Below, piece by piece: positions 38,101 through 50,100 of a stretch of DNA of 64,000 nucleotides. The DNA comes from Arcuatula senhousia. Taxonomy: Eukaryota > Mollusca > Bivalvia > Mytilida > Mytilidae. Position 1 is the first letter of the stretch; every line of letters starts with the position of its first letter. The translations under genes were made by a program, and so were the position numbers. Location of the stretch: the NCBI GenBank assembly GCA_963971305.1, contig OZ020307.1:10615501-10679500 (forward strand), in the 5' to 3' direction. Under the pieces are notes generated by a model that searched no databases, was not told where the DNA came from, and saw only the letters and a list, made by a program, of their open reading frames with translations.

Positions 38101-41100
38101 AAGACGATCCGATGAAAAAAAATTTTCCGCCCACTTTTTCGGACGGCCGCCATTTTGAAACGGCGGCCATCTTGAAAATTTCAAAACTTGATTACACGCC
38201 TTTGAGTGACCCACTATCCAATCCAACAAGTGTTATTCAATTTCCTTGTACCATTTTCTTGTATTAGGGAGGACAACTTTACGATAAAGAATCAGAAGAA
38301 TAATAATAATAATAATAATAAGAAACGGTGCAAAAACAATAAGTCTCCCAAACTTTGTTTTGGGCGACTTAATAATAATAAGAAACGGTGCAAAAACAAT
38401 AAGTCTCCCAAACTTTGTTTTGGGCGACTTAATAATAATAATAAGAAACGGTGCAAAAACAATAAGTCTCCCAAACTTTGTTTTGGGCGACTTAATAAGA
38501 AAAATAACTAGGTATAATTGTGTTGGGATGCCAACACACAAGTCGCCCAAAATCGCCTTGGATAGAGTTCCATTCAAATCAGTGCATCAAAGTAAGTCTA
38601 GAAATCAAATTTCGTTGAAATCGGACAAAGTTGACGTTTTTAGGGGGGCGGGTGTAGTAAAATTGCCGCCATTTTGAAACCGTAAGTCGGATTCCAAATC
38701 CGGTCGCAGATTTGAGCTCAGCATACCCGCTTTACCCAGATGACCAATTTTCAAGACGATCCGAAGAAAAAAAAATTTCCGCCCACTTTTTCCGATGGCC
38801 GCCATTTTGAAACGGCGGCCATCTTGAAAATTTTAAAAGTGCATTACACAACTTTGAATAACCCACTATCCAATCTCACAAGTGTTATTCAATTTCCTTG
38901 GACTGTTTTCTTGTATTAGGGAGGACAAATTCTCGATAAAGAATCAGAAGAATAATAATAAGAATAATAATAATAATAATAATAAGAAACGGTGCAAAAA
39001 CAATAAGTCTCCCAAACTTTGTTTTGGGCGACTTAATAATAATAATAATAAGAAACGGTGCAAAAACAATAAGTCTCCCAAACTTTGTTTTGGGCGACTT
39101 AATAATAATAACTAGTGCTGATTGTGTTGGGATGCCAACACATAAGTCGCCCAAAATCGCCTTGGATAGTATTCCATTCAATTCAGTGCATCAAAATAAG
39201 TCTAGAAATCAAATTTCGTTGAAATCGGACAAAGTTGATGTTTTTGGGGGGCGGGTGCGGTAAAACGGCCACCATTTTAAAATGGCGATGTTCGCGTAAA
39301 TTTTTTTTTCGGCATGTTGCTCAGGAAGGATCACTCTACCAGTGTACCAATTTTCATTAAAATCCATCCACCCATCTCCGAGATCTGAGAGGGGCCCAAA
39401 AATCTTAAACGGCGGCCATTTTGAAAATGGCGGCCATCTTGAAAATTTCAAAAGTGGATTGCACACCTCTGAGTGACCCTCCACCCATCTCAGCAGGTTT
39501 TATCTTGATTGGTCAAAGCATTTTCAAAAAATGTGGCGGACAAGTTCATGATTAAGGTAAGGAAAAGAATAACTAGGTATAATTGTGTTGGGATGCCAAC
39601 ACACAAGTCGCCCAAAATCGCCTTGGATAGAGTTCCATTCAAATCAGTGCATCAAAATAAGTCTAGAAATCAAATTTCGTTGAAATCGGACAAAGTTGTC
39701 GTTTTTAGGGGGGCGGGTGTAGTAAAATGGCCGCCATTTTGAAACCGGAAGTCGGATTTCAAATCCGGTCGCAGATTTGAGCTTAGCATACGCGCTTTAC
39801 CCAGATGATCAATTTTCAAGACGATCCGATGAAAAAAAAATTTCCGCCCACTTTTTCCGATGGCCGCCATTTTGAAACGGCGGCCATCTTGAAAATTTTA
39901 AAAGTGCATTACACAACTTTGAGTGACCCACTATCCAATCTCACAAGTGTTATTGAATTTCCTTGGACCGTTTTCTTGTATTAGGGAGGACAAATTCTCG
40001 ATAAAGAATCAGAAGAATAATAATAATAATAAGAAAAATAATAATAATAACTAGTGCTGACTGTGTTGGGGATGCCCAACACAAAAATGTCTCCCAAACA
40101 AATAAATTTTTGATAGAGTATTCTTATTCGCCATCCTTTAAAACCCTTAGATACAAAATTTTGTTAAAATCGAAGCATTTTTGCAATTTTTGCTTTTTCG
40201 GTGGCGGCCATTTTGAAAATGGCGGCCATTTTGAAAATTTTTATTTTACGTATCAAGTCTACTCATAACCCTCTACTCACATACCAAATTTCATTAAAAT
40301 CCATTCAGTAGTTTCCGAGATAATTTTAGGGTACCCTTTTGCCGTGGCGGCCATTTTGAAAATGGCGGCCATCTTGAAAATTTCGAAGTGCCTGTGCACA
40401 CCTCCAATAACCAATCTACCATCATACAAAGTGTCGTGCAATTCCATTTTGTCGTTTTCAAAAAACCTTGCAGACAGTTTCATGTCCGGAAGAAAGAAGA
40501 AAAAAAAGAATAATAACTAGCTATAATTTGTGTTGGGATGCCAACACACAAGTCGCCCAAAATCGCCTTGGATACTTTTTCTTCCCTTTCAGTACAATAA
40601 AATATGTATAGAAATCAAATTTCATTGAAATCGGACAAAGTTCACATTTTTAAGGGGGGCGGGTGTAGTAAAATAGCCGCCATTTTGAAACCGGAAGTCG
40701 GATTTCAAATCCGGTCGCAGATTTGAATTCAGCATACCCGCTTTACCCAGATGTCCAATTTTCAAGACGATCCGATGAAAAAAAAATTTCCGCCCACTTT
40801 TTCGGACGGCCGCCATTTTGAAACGGCGGCCATCTTGAAAATTTCAAAACTTGATTACACGCCTTTGAGTGACTCACTATCCAATCCAACAAGTGTTATT
40901 CAATTTCCTTGAACCATTTTCTTGAATTAGGGAGGACAACTTTACGATAAAGAATCAGAAGAATAATAATAATAATAATGATAAGAAACGGTGCAAAAAC
41001 AATAAGTCTCCCAAACTTTGTTTTGGGCGACTTAATAATAATAAGAAACAGAGTAAAAGCAATATGTCTCCCAACACATTGTGTTTGGGAGACATAATAA

Positions 41101-44100
41101 TAAGAAACGGTGCAAAAACAATAAGTCTCCCAAACTTTGTTTTGGGCGACTTAATAATAATAACTAGGTATAATTGTGTTGGGATGCCAACACAGAAGTC
41201 GCCCAAAATTGCCATGGATTAAATTTCTTTCAATTCAGTAAAATAAAATATGCCTAGAAATCAAATTTCATTGAAATCGGACAAATTAAGTTTCCGTTTA
41301 AACCAGACGGGAATGTAGTAAAAATGGCCGCCATTCTAAAACCGGAAGTTGGATCGAAATTTCGATTGCACCATTGAACTCAGCATACCTGATTTACCCA
41401 GAAAACCAATTTTCATGACGATCAGACAAACTTTAATTTTTTTGTCTATTTTTAGTAACAGGCCGCCATTTTGAAACGGCGGCCATTTTGAATATTCTGA
41501 AAACTTCCTGCAAAACTTCAAATAAAGGCTAATCACTGTGTATAGTTTCATTATCTTTGGTCAAAGCATCTCAGACTAGTTATCCGGACAAAATTACCAG
41601 TTTTTCATTGGGGGCGGGGGTATAAAAATGGCCGCCATTTAAAAACAGTAAATCCAATCTTAAATCCAATTTCATATTTGAACTCAGGATACCCCATTTA
41701 CCCATATAACTTATTTTCAAAATGTTCCGATAAGTATTAGTCGTTGTTGCTATTTTTAGAATGGCCGCCATTTTGAAACGGCGGCCATTTTGAATTTTTA
41801 AACATTACGTTGCATAACTCCTTTTGATGTTCGATGACCCTATCAAGTTTCATAGACCTCCTACAAAGCACTTCCGTGCAATCCTTTCGGAAAAGTTCAT
41901 GGATAAGAGAAATAATAATAATAAGAAAAATAATAATAATAAGAAACGGGGTAAAAACAATAAGTCGCCAAAACTTTGTTTTGGGCGACTTAATAATAAG
42001 AAACGGTGCAAAAACAATAAGTCTCCCAAACTTTGTTTTGGGCGACTTAATAATAACTAGCTATAATTTGTGTTGGGATGCCAACACACAAGTCGCCCAA
42101 AATCGCCTTGGATACCTTTTCTTCCCATTTAGTACAATAAAATATGTATAGAAATCAAATTTCATTGAAATCGGACAAAGTTCACATTTTAAAGGGGGCG
42201 GGTGTAGTAAAATGGCCGCCATTTTGAAACCGGAAGTCGGATTTCAAATCTGGTCGCAGATTTGAATTCAGCATACCCGCTTTACCCAGATGACAAATTT
42301 TCAAGACGATCCGATGAAAAAAAATTTTCCGCCCACTTTTTCCGACGGCCGCCATTTTGAAACGGCGGCCATCTTGAAAATTTCAAAACATGATTACACG
42401 CCTATGAGTGACCCACTATCCAATCCAACAAGTGTTATTCAATTTCCTTGAACCGTTTTCTTGTATTAGGGAGGACAGCTTTACGATAAAGAATCAGAAG
42501 AATAACTAGGTATAACTGTGATCGCAAAGCGAGTCACAAATGTCCCCTCACGTACCCCTCTTTGTTAATATCCGGCTTATTCAAGAATATTTTTTTGTTC
42601 GCCATCCATTATAAAGCTTAGATATCAATTTTCGTTAAAATCGGACCAAGTTCAATTTTTACCGGAAGTGGCGGCCATTTTGAATTTTTCGACTTTTTCG
42701 ACTTCACGCCTCAATTGACCATCCTTTAAAACCTCTAGATATCAATTTTCGTAAAAATCGGAGCAAGTTTATTTTTGACCGGAAGTGGTGGCCATTTTGA
42801 ATTTTTCGACATTTTCGACTTCACGCCTCAATTCGCCATCCTTTAAAACCCCTAGATATCAATTATCGTTAAAATCGGAGCAAGTTGAATTTTTACCGGA
42901 AGTGGCGGCCATTTTGAATTTTTCAACATTTTCGACTTCACGCCTCAATTCGATATTCTTTAAAACCCCCAGATATCAATTTTCATTAAAATCTAAGCAA
43001 GTTCAATTTTTACCGGAAGTGGCGGCCATTTTGAATTTTTCAACATTTTTGACTTCACGCCTCAATTCGCCATACTTTAAAACCCCTAGATATCAATTTT
43101 CGTTAAAATCGGAGCAAGTTCAATTTTTACCGGAAGTGGCGGCCATTTTGAAAATTGCGGCCGATAATTTTTTTTTTTCATATAAGAAATGAACTCGGCA
43201 TACCCCAATTACCTTAAATACAAATTTTCATTTAAAAATAATAAAGTTTAATTTTTTCCCCATAATCCATTTAAGTGGCGGCCATTTTGAAAATGTCGGC
43301 CGAAAAAAAAATTCTGATACCAGAAATGAACTCGGCATACCCCAATTACCTTAAATACAAATTTTCATTTCAAAATAATAAATTTGAAAAAATTTCCCAA
43401 AATACAATTAGGATTATCTCCCTTTTAAATTTCTTTTTTCGTTTTTTTGCAAAATTTTGAAAACCGTAAGTCCGATTTTCAAAATTCTTTTTTTGAATGA
43501 TACCTCTTGTAAGTACCTATTTTATATATATACAGATTTTTAATGTTCCCGCCGGTTTACGAATGCCGCTTAAAATAAAACTTTGATTTCGAGGAGCCAT
43601 TTTTAGGCCCCTGTTTACCCTATAAGGGGTCGTTTGATTTTGGCAAAAAAACCTGATTACACAATTTCACACTCCATACTCTTGATATATGAAGTTTCAG
43701 CTTCCTTACTTCAAAGATGTTCTTTAAATTGGTGGGACAAGTTCACACTATAGAATACTAAGAAAAATAATAATAATAACTAGGTATAATTGTGATCGCA
43801 AAGCGAGTCACAAATGTCCCCTCACGTACCCCTCTTTGTTAATATCCGGCTTGTTCAAGAATATTTTTTTGTTCCCCATCCATTATAAAGCTTAGATATC
43901 AATTTTCGTTAAAATCGGACCAAGTTCAATTTTTACCGGAAGTGGCGGCCATTTTAAATTTTTCGACATTTTCGACTTCACGCCTCAATTCACCATCCTT
44001 TAAAACCTCTAGATATCAATTTTAGTAAAAATCGGAGCAAGTTTATTTTTGACCGTAAGTGGCGGCCATTTTGAATTTTTCGACATTTTCGACTTCACGC

Positions 44101-47100
44101 CTCAGTTCGCCATCCTTTAAAACCCCTAGCTATCAATTTTTCGTTAAAATCGGAGCAAGTTCAATTTTTACCGGAAGTGGCGGCCATTTTGAATTTTTCA
44201 ACATTTTCGACTTCACGCCTCAATTCGCCATCCTTTAAAACCCCTAGATATCAATTTTCGTTAAAATCGGAGCAAGTTCAATTTTTACCGGAAGTGGCGG
44301 CCATTTTGAATTTTTCGATATTTTCGACTTCACGCCTCAATTCGCCATCCTTTAAAACCCCTAGATATCAATTTTCCTTAAAATCGGAGCAAGTTCAATT
44401 TTTACCGGAAGTGGCGGCCATTTTGAATTTTTCAACATTTTCGACTTCACGCCTCAATTCGCCATCCTTTAAAACCCCTAGATATCAATTTTCGTTAAAA
44501 TCAGAGCAAGTTCAATTTTTACCGGAAGTGGCGGCCATTTTGAAAATTTCGGCCGATAATTTTTTTTCCATATAAGAAATGAACTCGGCATACCCCAATT
44601 ACCTTAAATACAAATTTTCATTTAAAAATGATAAAGTTTAATTTTTTTCCCATAATCCATTAAAATGGCGGCCATTTTGATAATGTCGGCCGAAAAAAAA
44701 ATTCTGATACCAGAAATGAACTCGGCATACCCCAATTACCTTAAATACAAATTTTCATTTCAAAATAATAAATTTAAAAAATTTTCCCCAAATCCAATTA
44801 GGATTATCTCCCTTTTAAATTTCTTTTTTCGTTTTTTTGCAAAATTTTGAAAACCGTAAGTCCGATTTTCAAAATTCTTTTTTTGAATGATACCTCTTGT
44901 AAGTACCTATTTTATATATATACAGATTTTTAATATTCCCCCCGGTTTACGAATGCCGCTTAAAATAAAACTTTGATTTCGAGGAGCCATTTTTAGGCCC
45001 CTATTTACCCTATAAGGGGTCGTTTGATTTTGGCAAAAAAACCTGATTACACAATTTCACACTCCATACTCTTGATATATGAAGTTTCAGCTTCCTTACT
45101 TCAAAGATGTTCTTTAAATTGGTGGGACAAGTTCACACTATAGAATACTAAGAAAAATAATAATAATAATAATAATAAGAAACCGAGCAAAAACAATATG
45201 TCCCCGACACTTCGTGTTCGGGGACATAATAATAATAAGAAACCGAGCAATAACAATATGTCCCCGACACTTCGTGTTCGGGGACATAATAATAATAATA
45301 ATAATAATAAGAAACGGTGCAAAAACAATAAGTCTCCCAAACTTTGTTTTGGGCGACTTAATAATAAGAAACTGGGCAAAAACAATAAGTCCTCCGACAC
45401 TTCGTGGTCGGGGACTTAATTACCGGTGTAATAAGATGATGGGGAAAAATATCAATTAATTCAAATGATTCCCAATGGCCATGATATTTCTTCACCAATT
45501 GATAGTCGTTATTTTATGATGAAACTAATTCATGATGCAATAAATCATCCTTAAGTCTCCTTGATATGGATAGGTTTCCCAGTGTTCTAGCTTGGATATG
45601 AAAATAGAAGGGCACAAGAAACTTTCCTCCACCAATAAAACTGACTGCCCTATGTGGCCCAGGTGCATTGAAAAAGGGTGTTAAACACCAACACACACAC
45701 ACACACCTTAATATGGATAATATATACTGCAGGAGCAAAAATTTTTGTGGTGTATTTAATCTTGTTTTTTTGGGGATAAGAAAAATCCATTTTTTGAAGA
45801 GTGTACATCAAAATTAAGAATTATTGAAAATTTGTCCCAACCAATTCAGTTTTTGTCTCGCCTGCGACGAATAGTCGCGGAAGGCGAGACATAGGTATTA
45901 CTTTCCGGCGGCGGCAACGGCGGCGGCGTTGTAAACTTTTTTGTAAGACTTTTGTGGACAATGAATTGCTTGAAAAGTATAATAGCTAGGCATCTGATAT
46001 TTGGTATACACACAGTTCAGGTTATGGTCTACGCAACTGTCACCATGCCATGTGACCCTGACCCCATTTTCACGCTCCAGTGACTCTGTGAACTTAGGTC
46101 TTTTTTCAGGCCGTAAACTTTTTTGTAAGACTTTTGTGGACGATGAATTGCTGGAAAAGTATATTAGCTAGGCATCTGATCTTTGGTATACAGACAGTTC
46201 AGGTTATGGTCTACACAACTGATACCATGGTTTGTAACCCTGACCCTATTTTCACGCTCCAGTGACTCTGTGACTTTAGGTCTTTTTTCAGGCCGTAAAC
46301 ATTTTTGTAAGACTTTTGTGGACGATGAATTGATAGAAAAGTATATAAGCTAGGCATCTGATATTTGGTACACAGACAGTTCAGGTTATGGTCTACGCAA
46401 CTGTCACCATGCCATGTGACCCTGACCCCATTTTCACGCTCCAGTGACTCTGTGAACTTAGGTCATTTTTCAGGCCGTAAACTTTTTTGTAAGACTTTTG
46501 TGGACGATGAATTGCTGGAAAAGTATATTAGCTAGGCATCGGATATTAGGTATACAGACAGTTTAGGTTATGGTCTACGCAACTGTTACCATGCCATGTG
46601 ACCATGGCCCCATATTCACGCTTTAGTGACTGTGAACTTAGGTCTTTTTTCAGGCCAAAAAACTTTTTTGTAAGACTTTTGTGGACAATGTATTGCTTGA
46701 ATAGTATAATAACTAGGCATCCGTTTTTAGGTATACAGACACTTTTTGTGTTTATATCAAGGAATGAAAGCTTAGGTAGTTGATTTTAGTGATGGTGCAG
46801 GCAGGCGAGACATACTTTTAGTGGCCACACTTGTGTGCTCTTAACTACGAAATTTTATCCCCACAAAAATAAATGATTATACTGTATCAGAGTTAATCAG
46901 TTTGTTTTCTGTATCATCAGAAAATGTTACTTCTTAAAAACTTGAATTTGAAAATAAATCTTTTTTTTTTACAGGTTTACCTACTGCAGATGAGTTGGTT
47001 AGATTTGCAGAAGACATTTTGTACCCAATGACTTTCTTGCACTCAGTAGAGGGTATCAACAATTTTTCTGCTATGCACGATGTAAGTTTTGATCTGCCAC

Positions 47101-50100
47101 TCCAGATAAGTGAAAATATAACATATTAATACAATAATGACATACCCATTACATGCAGTTTAGGGAGTTTTTACTGAATACAACAAAAATACTAAACCTT
47201 GTTTTAAAATAGTTTTGAAAATATTACTATATTGTTATTTTTTTTCAAATTTAATAAATCAAAAGCAATTTAACAAGGGTCTGGAAATTTTTTTAGCTAA
47301 TTTCGGTCATTTTTGTCCGACTGTATAAATGTTACAATTATACCCTCCCCCTTTTTTCCTTGGCCTCCATGGAAATCCACCTTTTAAATCCATAAAAGCA
47401 GTGTTTGTTTGTGCATTACATTTTAGACGTTGAACTTAATATCAAGATCACGTTTTTATTTCAGGTCAAGGCTCTTTATAATTAAAAAATTCTTTGTTTT
47501 CATTATAAACAAAAAACGTTTCATGTAAAAATTGAAAGTGAAAGCACCGGATGTAGATAAATTGGGACCACTTTTTTGTTCTGCTTACAAAATAAACATA
47601 TATGTATGAGAAAAGTTACTTTAATTATGAAATTAGTAACAATTATTGATTGTATTAATATCAAACAATCTGTACAGTGAGTGAATGTTTGCAAAATAAA
47701 TATTTTCTCCGCAAGTGCGTAATCAAACACCATTAAATGTAAACAATATAATTTTGGTGTGCACATGTTTTGATAAATACTGGAATGATGAGAAATTATT
47801 TCTAAATAAACAAAATGGGCATCTCAGGACAGATTGATAGCATGAGTTGACTCAATTAATTAAAAATTAAGTAAATACGGTTATAGTGGCCATGGTCAGA
47901 CAGGTGTGACCTACGGCTATGTTTACCTGTTTGACACCTGCTGGAGGTGTTAATTATGAGATTAATGACCACAAGACCGGATGCTCAGGAAGATAATTTA
48001 ACAATTATATGATCGATAAGTCAAAAATGCTTATAATAAAATTTTGAAATGTCCGATTGGGAGAATTTTTATTTCGGTCATGTCCGGCAAATATGACCGT
48101 TTCCAGACCCTTACAATGTAATGTTGATAAGAAAACAGATTTTAATAAGTGTTGCCTTCATGTATAATAGTTTTTCTATTTCTCCTAACATACCGGTAAT
48201 CATGATGATGATGGATACTTTTTCTATTACTTAGAACATTATGATAGGAAACTTTGACATGTCAACTCCTACTCCTCCAGGACTACAATCCTACTACATA
48301 GCAGCTATGAGGATGATAGAACTGGGTAAGGTTAACATTGCATTGTTTGTCTTCTGTATTTACAATTCTGCTACATACTGTATAATCATTAATTTTCGTG
48401 GGGATAAAATTTCGTGGTTTAGAGCACAAAACTGAATTAGTGGGGACAAATTTTGGTGGATTTTTAATTTTGATATACACTCTTTAACTACATGAACTAA
48501 ATAATTTAAATTCGTGGGGATTTAATTTCATGGATATTTCTTACCCACGAAATAAACGAAAATTACCCCCCCCCCCCTTTGAATATTCCTGCTTCTACAT
48601 CATGTACATAGCAGCTATGGGGCTCCCGCAGGGTACCCCCCTCAGGTCGCGAGGTCGCTTTTAAAAGGGGCCTGAGGTCGCAAGGTCGCTTTTAAAAGGC
48701 ATATTTTGGCGGAGGTCGCAGGTCGTTTTTTGGCATAGGTCGATTTTATGAAGTGTAGGTCGGAAGTCGCCCTTAAAAAGCCCTCAGGTCGCAGGTCGTT
48801 TTTAACCATGCGGGAGCCACAGCTATGAGGATGATAGAACTAGGTAAGATTAACATTACATCATTTGTCTTCTGTATTTACAGAAGCATTGTTTAAGCAT
48901 ATTGTTATGAAATTGTCATTTAAGAAATAATTCATGACTACCATGCGTGGTTTGTTGAAGATTTTAACATGAGTCTCCATTGTATTTTGAGAGAGCTGAG
49001 TTATAAAATAGATGAATAAAAATGACACTTATGCTTAAATTGACGTTTTATGTGTGTGTGAAAAACATAAAATGCCATCCCTTTTGGCGTTAAAGTAATA
49101 CGGACATCGACATGAGATAAATTGGAAATTTTAACACAGCTTGTCATCATGGTTTTCCTTGTTTGTGGTCGTAGTCTATACTAGGATTTTAGTTTGGCAC
49201 ACCATCCTGTATCTGCTTTTCACAAACATTAAAATACATTTAATTAGTAAACTTTTTACATTTTAGTTTATTTGCTGTAATACCTGTATAGTGTTTCATT
49301 GTCCTCTATAGTGAATTGCATCCTCTTTGTCAAAAAAGTTTTTTTTGTCTTGATTGAAATCATGGTCAGTTTATTAGTATTGATTGCAAGCTATTTTCTG
49401 ATATTGATAGTTATTAAGTACATATACAGCGTACAACCACAATGAACAAAAATGCTGTATTTGTTAATCTACAAAATTAACCTTTGATGTTTTCTATTTT
49501 CAGATCATCTACAGCCAGTTAGATTTAGTATTGTAAATAAACCTTATTTATTAGAGTTATTGGGACTGAATGATACCAAACAACTTATTCTTTTAAACCT
49601 AAATGGGTCCTTTGTAAGTATATGTATTATTTTTGAAATAGAAGAAGCATTTCAATTTATATGAACCCCTTTAGGTCTTTTTAGCTGAGTTGTAAGTTGA
49701 ACTCAGGTATTGTCATGATGATGTAGGGCGGCTGGGAAGGCATCAACAATTGGTTTCTGGACCATTACTCAAAAAGTTGCGAACTGATTTTAATGAAACT
49801 GTGAGATATTGTTACATACCAAAAGAGGAGAAACCCTAATGATTTTTAGGTAAATCCGTTCAAGGTCAAGGTCACAGTGGCATAAAAACAATAGAAAATT
49901 TCTTGAATTAGTCCAAAGTGGTTTCCAGACCATAACTTGTAAGAGTTGTCAACTGATTTTGATGAAACTTTGGTATTTTGTTACATACCATAAAAGGAGG
50001 AACCCTATTTATTTTTTGTAATTCAGTTCAAGGTCAACATGGTCAAGGTCTAAGCCATGGGAAAACTTTAAAAAAAAGTGGTTTCCAGACAATTACTCAA

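Noticed and set aside
38206..39181. Asn/Lys-rich and Ile-rich open frames around 38200-39180 and 41800-42150
   Set aside because: They are translations of AAT repeats and hairpin cassettes on either strand.
42785..44575. Open frames of 132-135 aa with repeated [17 protein letters not shown]
   Set aside because: They follow the 118-bp tandem unit inside an intronic array; there is no start context, domain or splice evidence.
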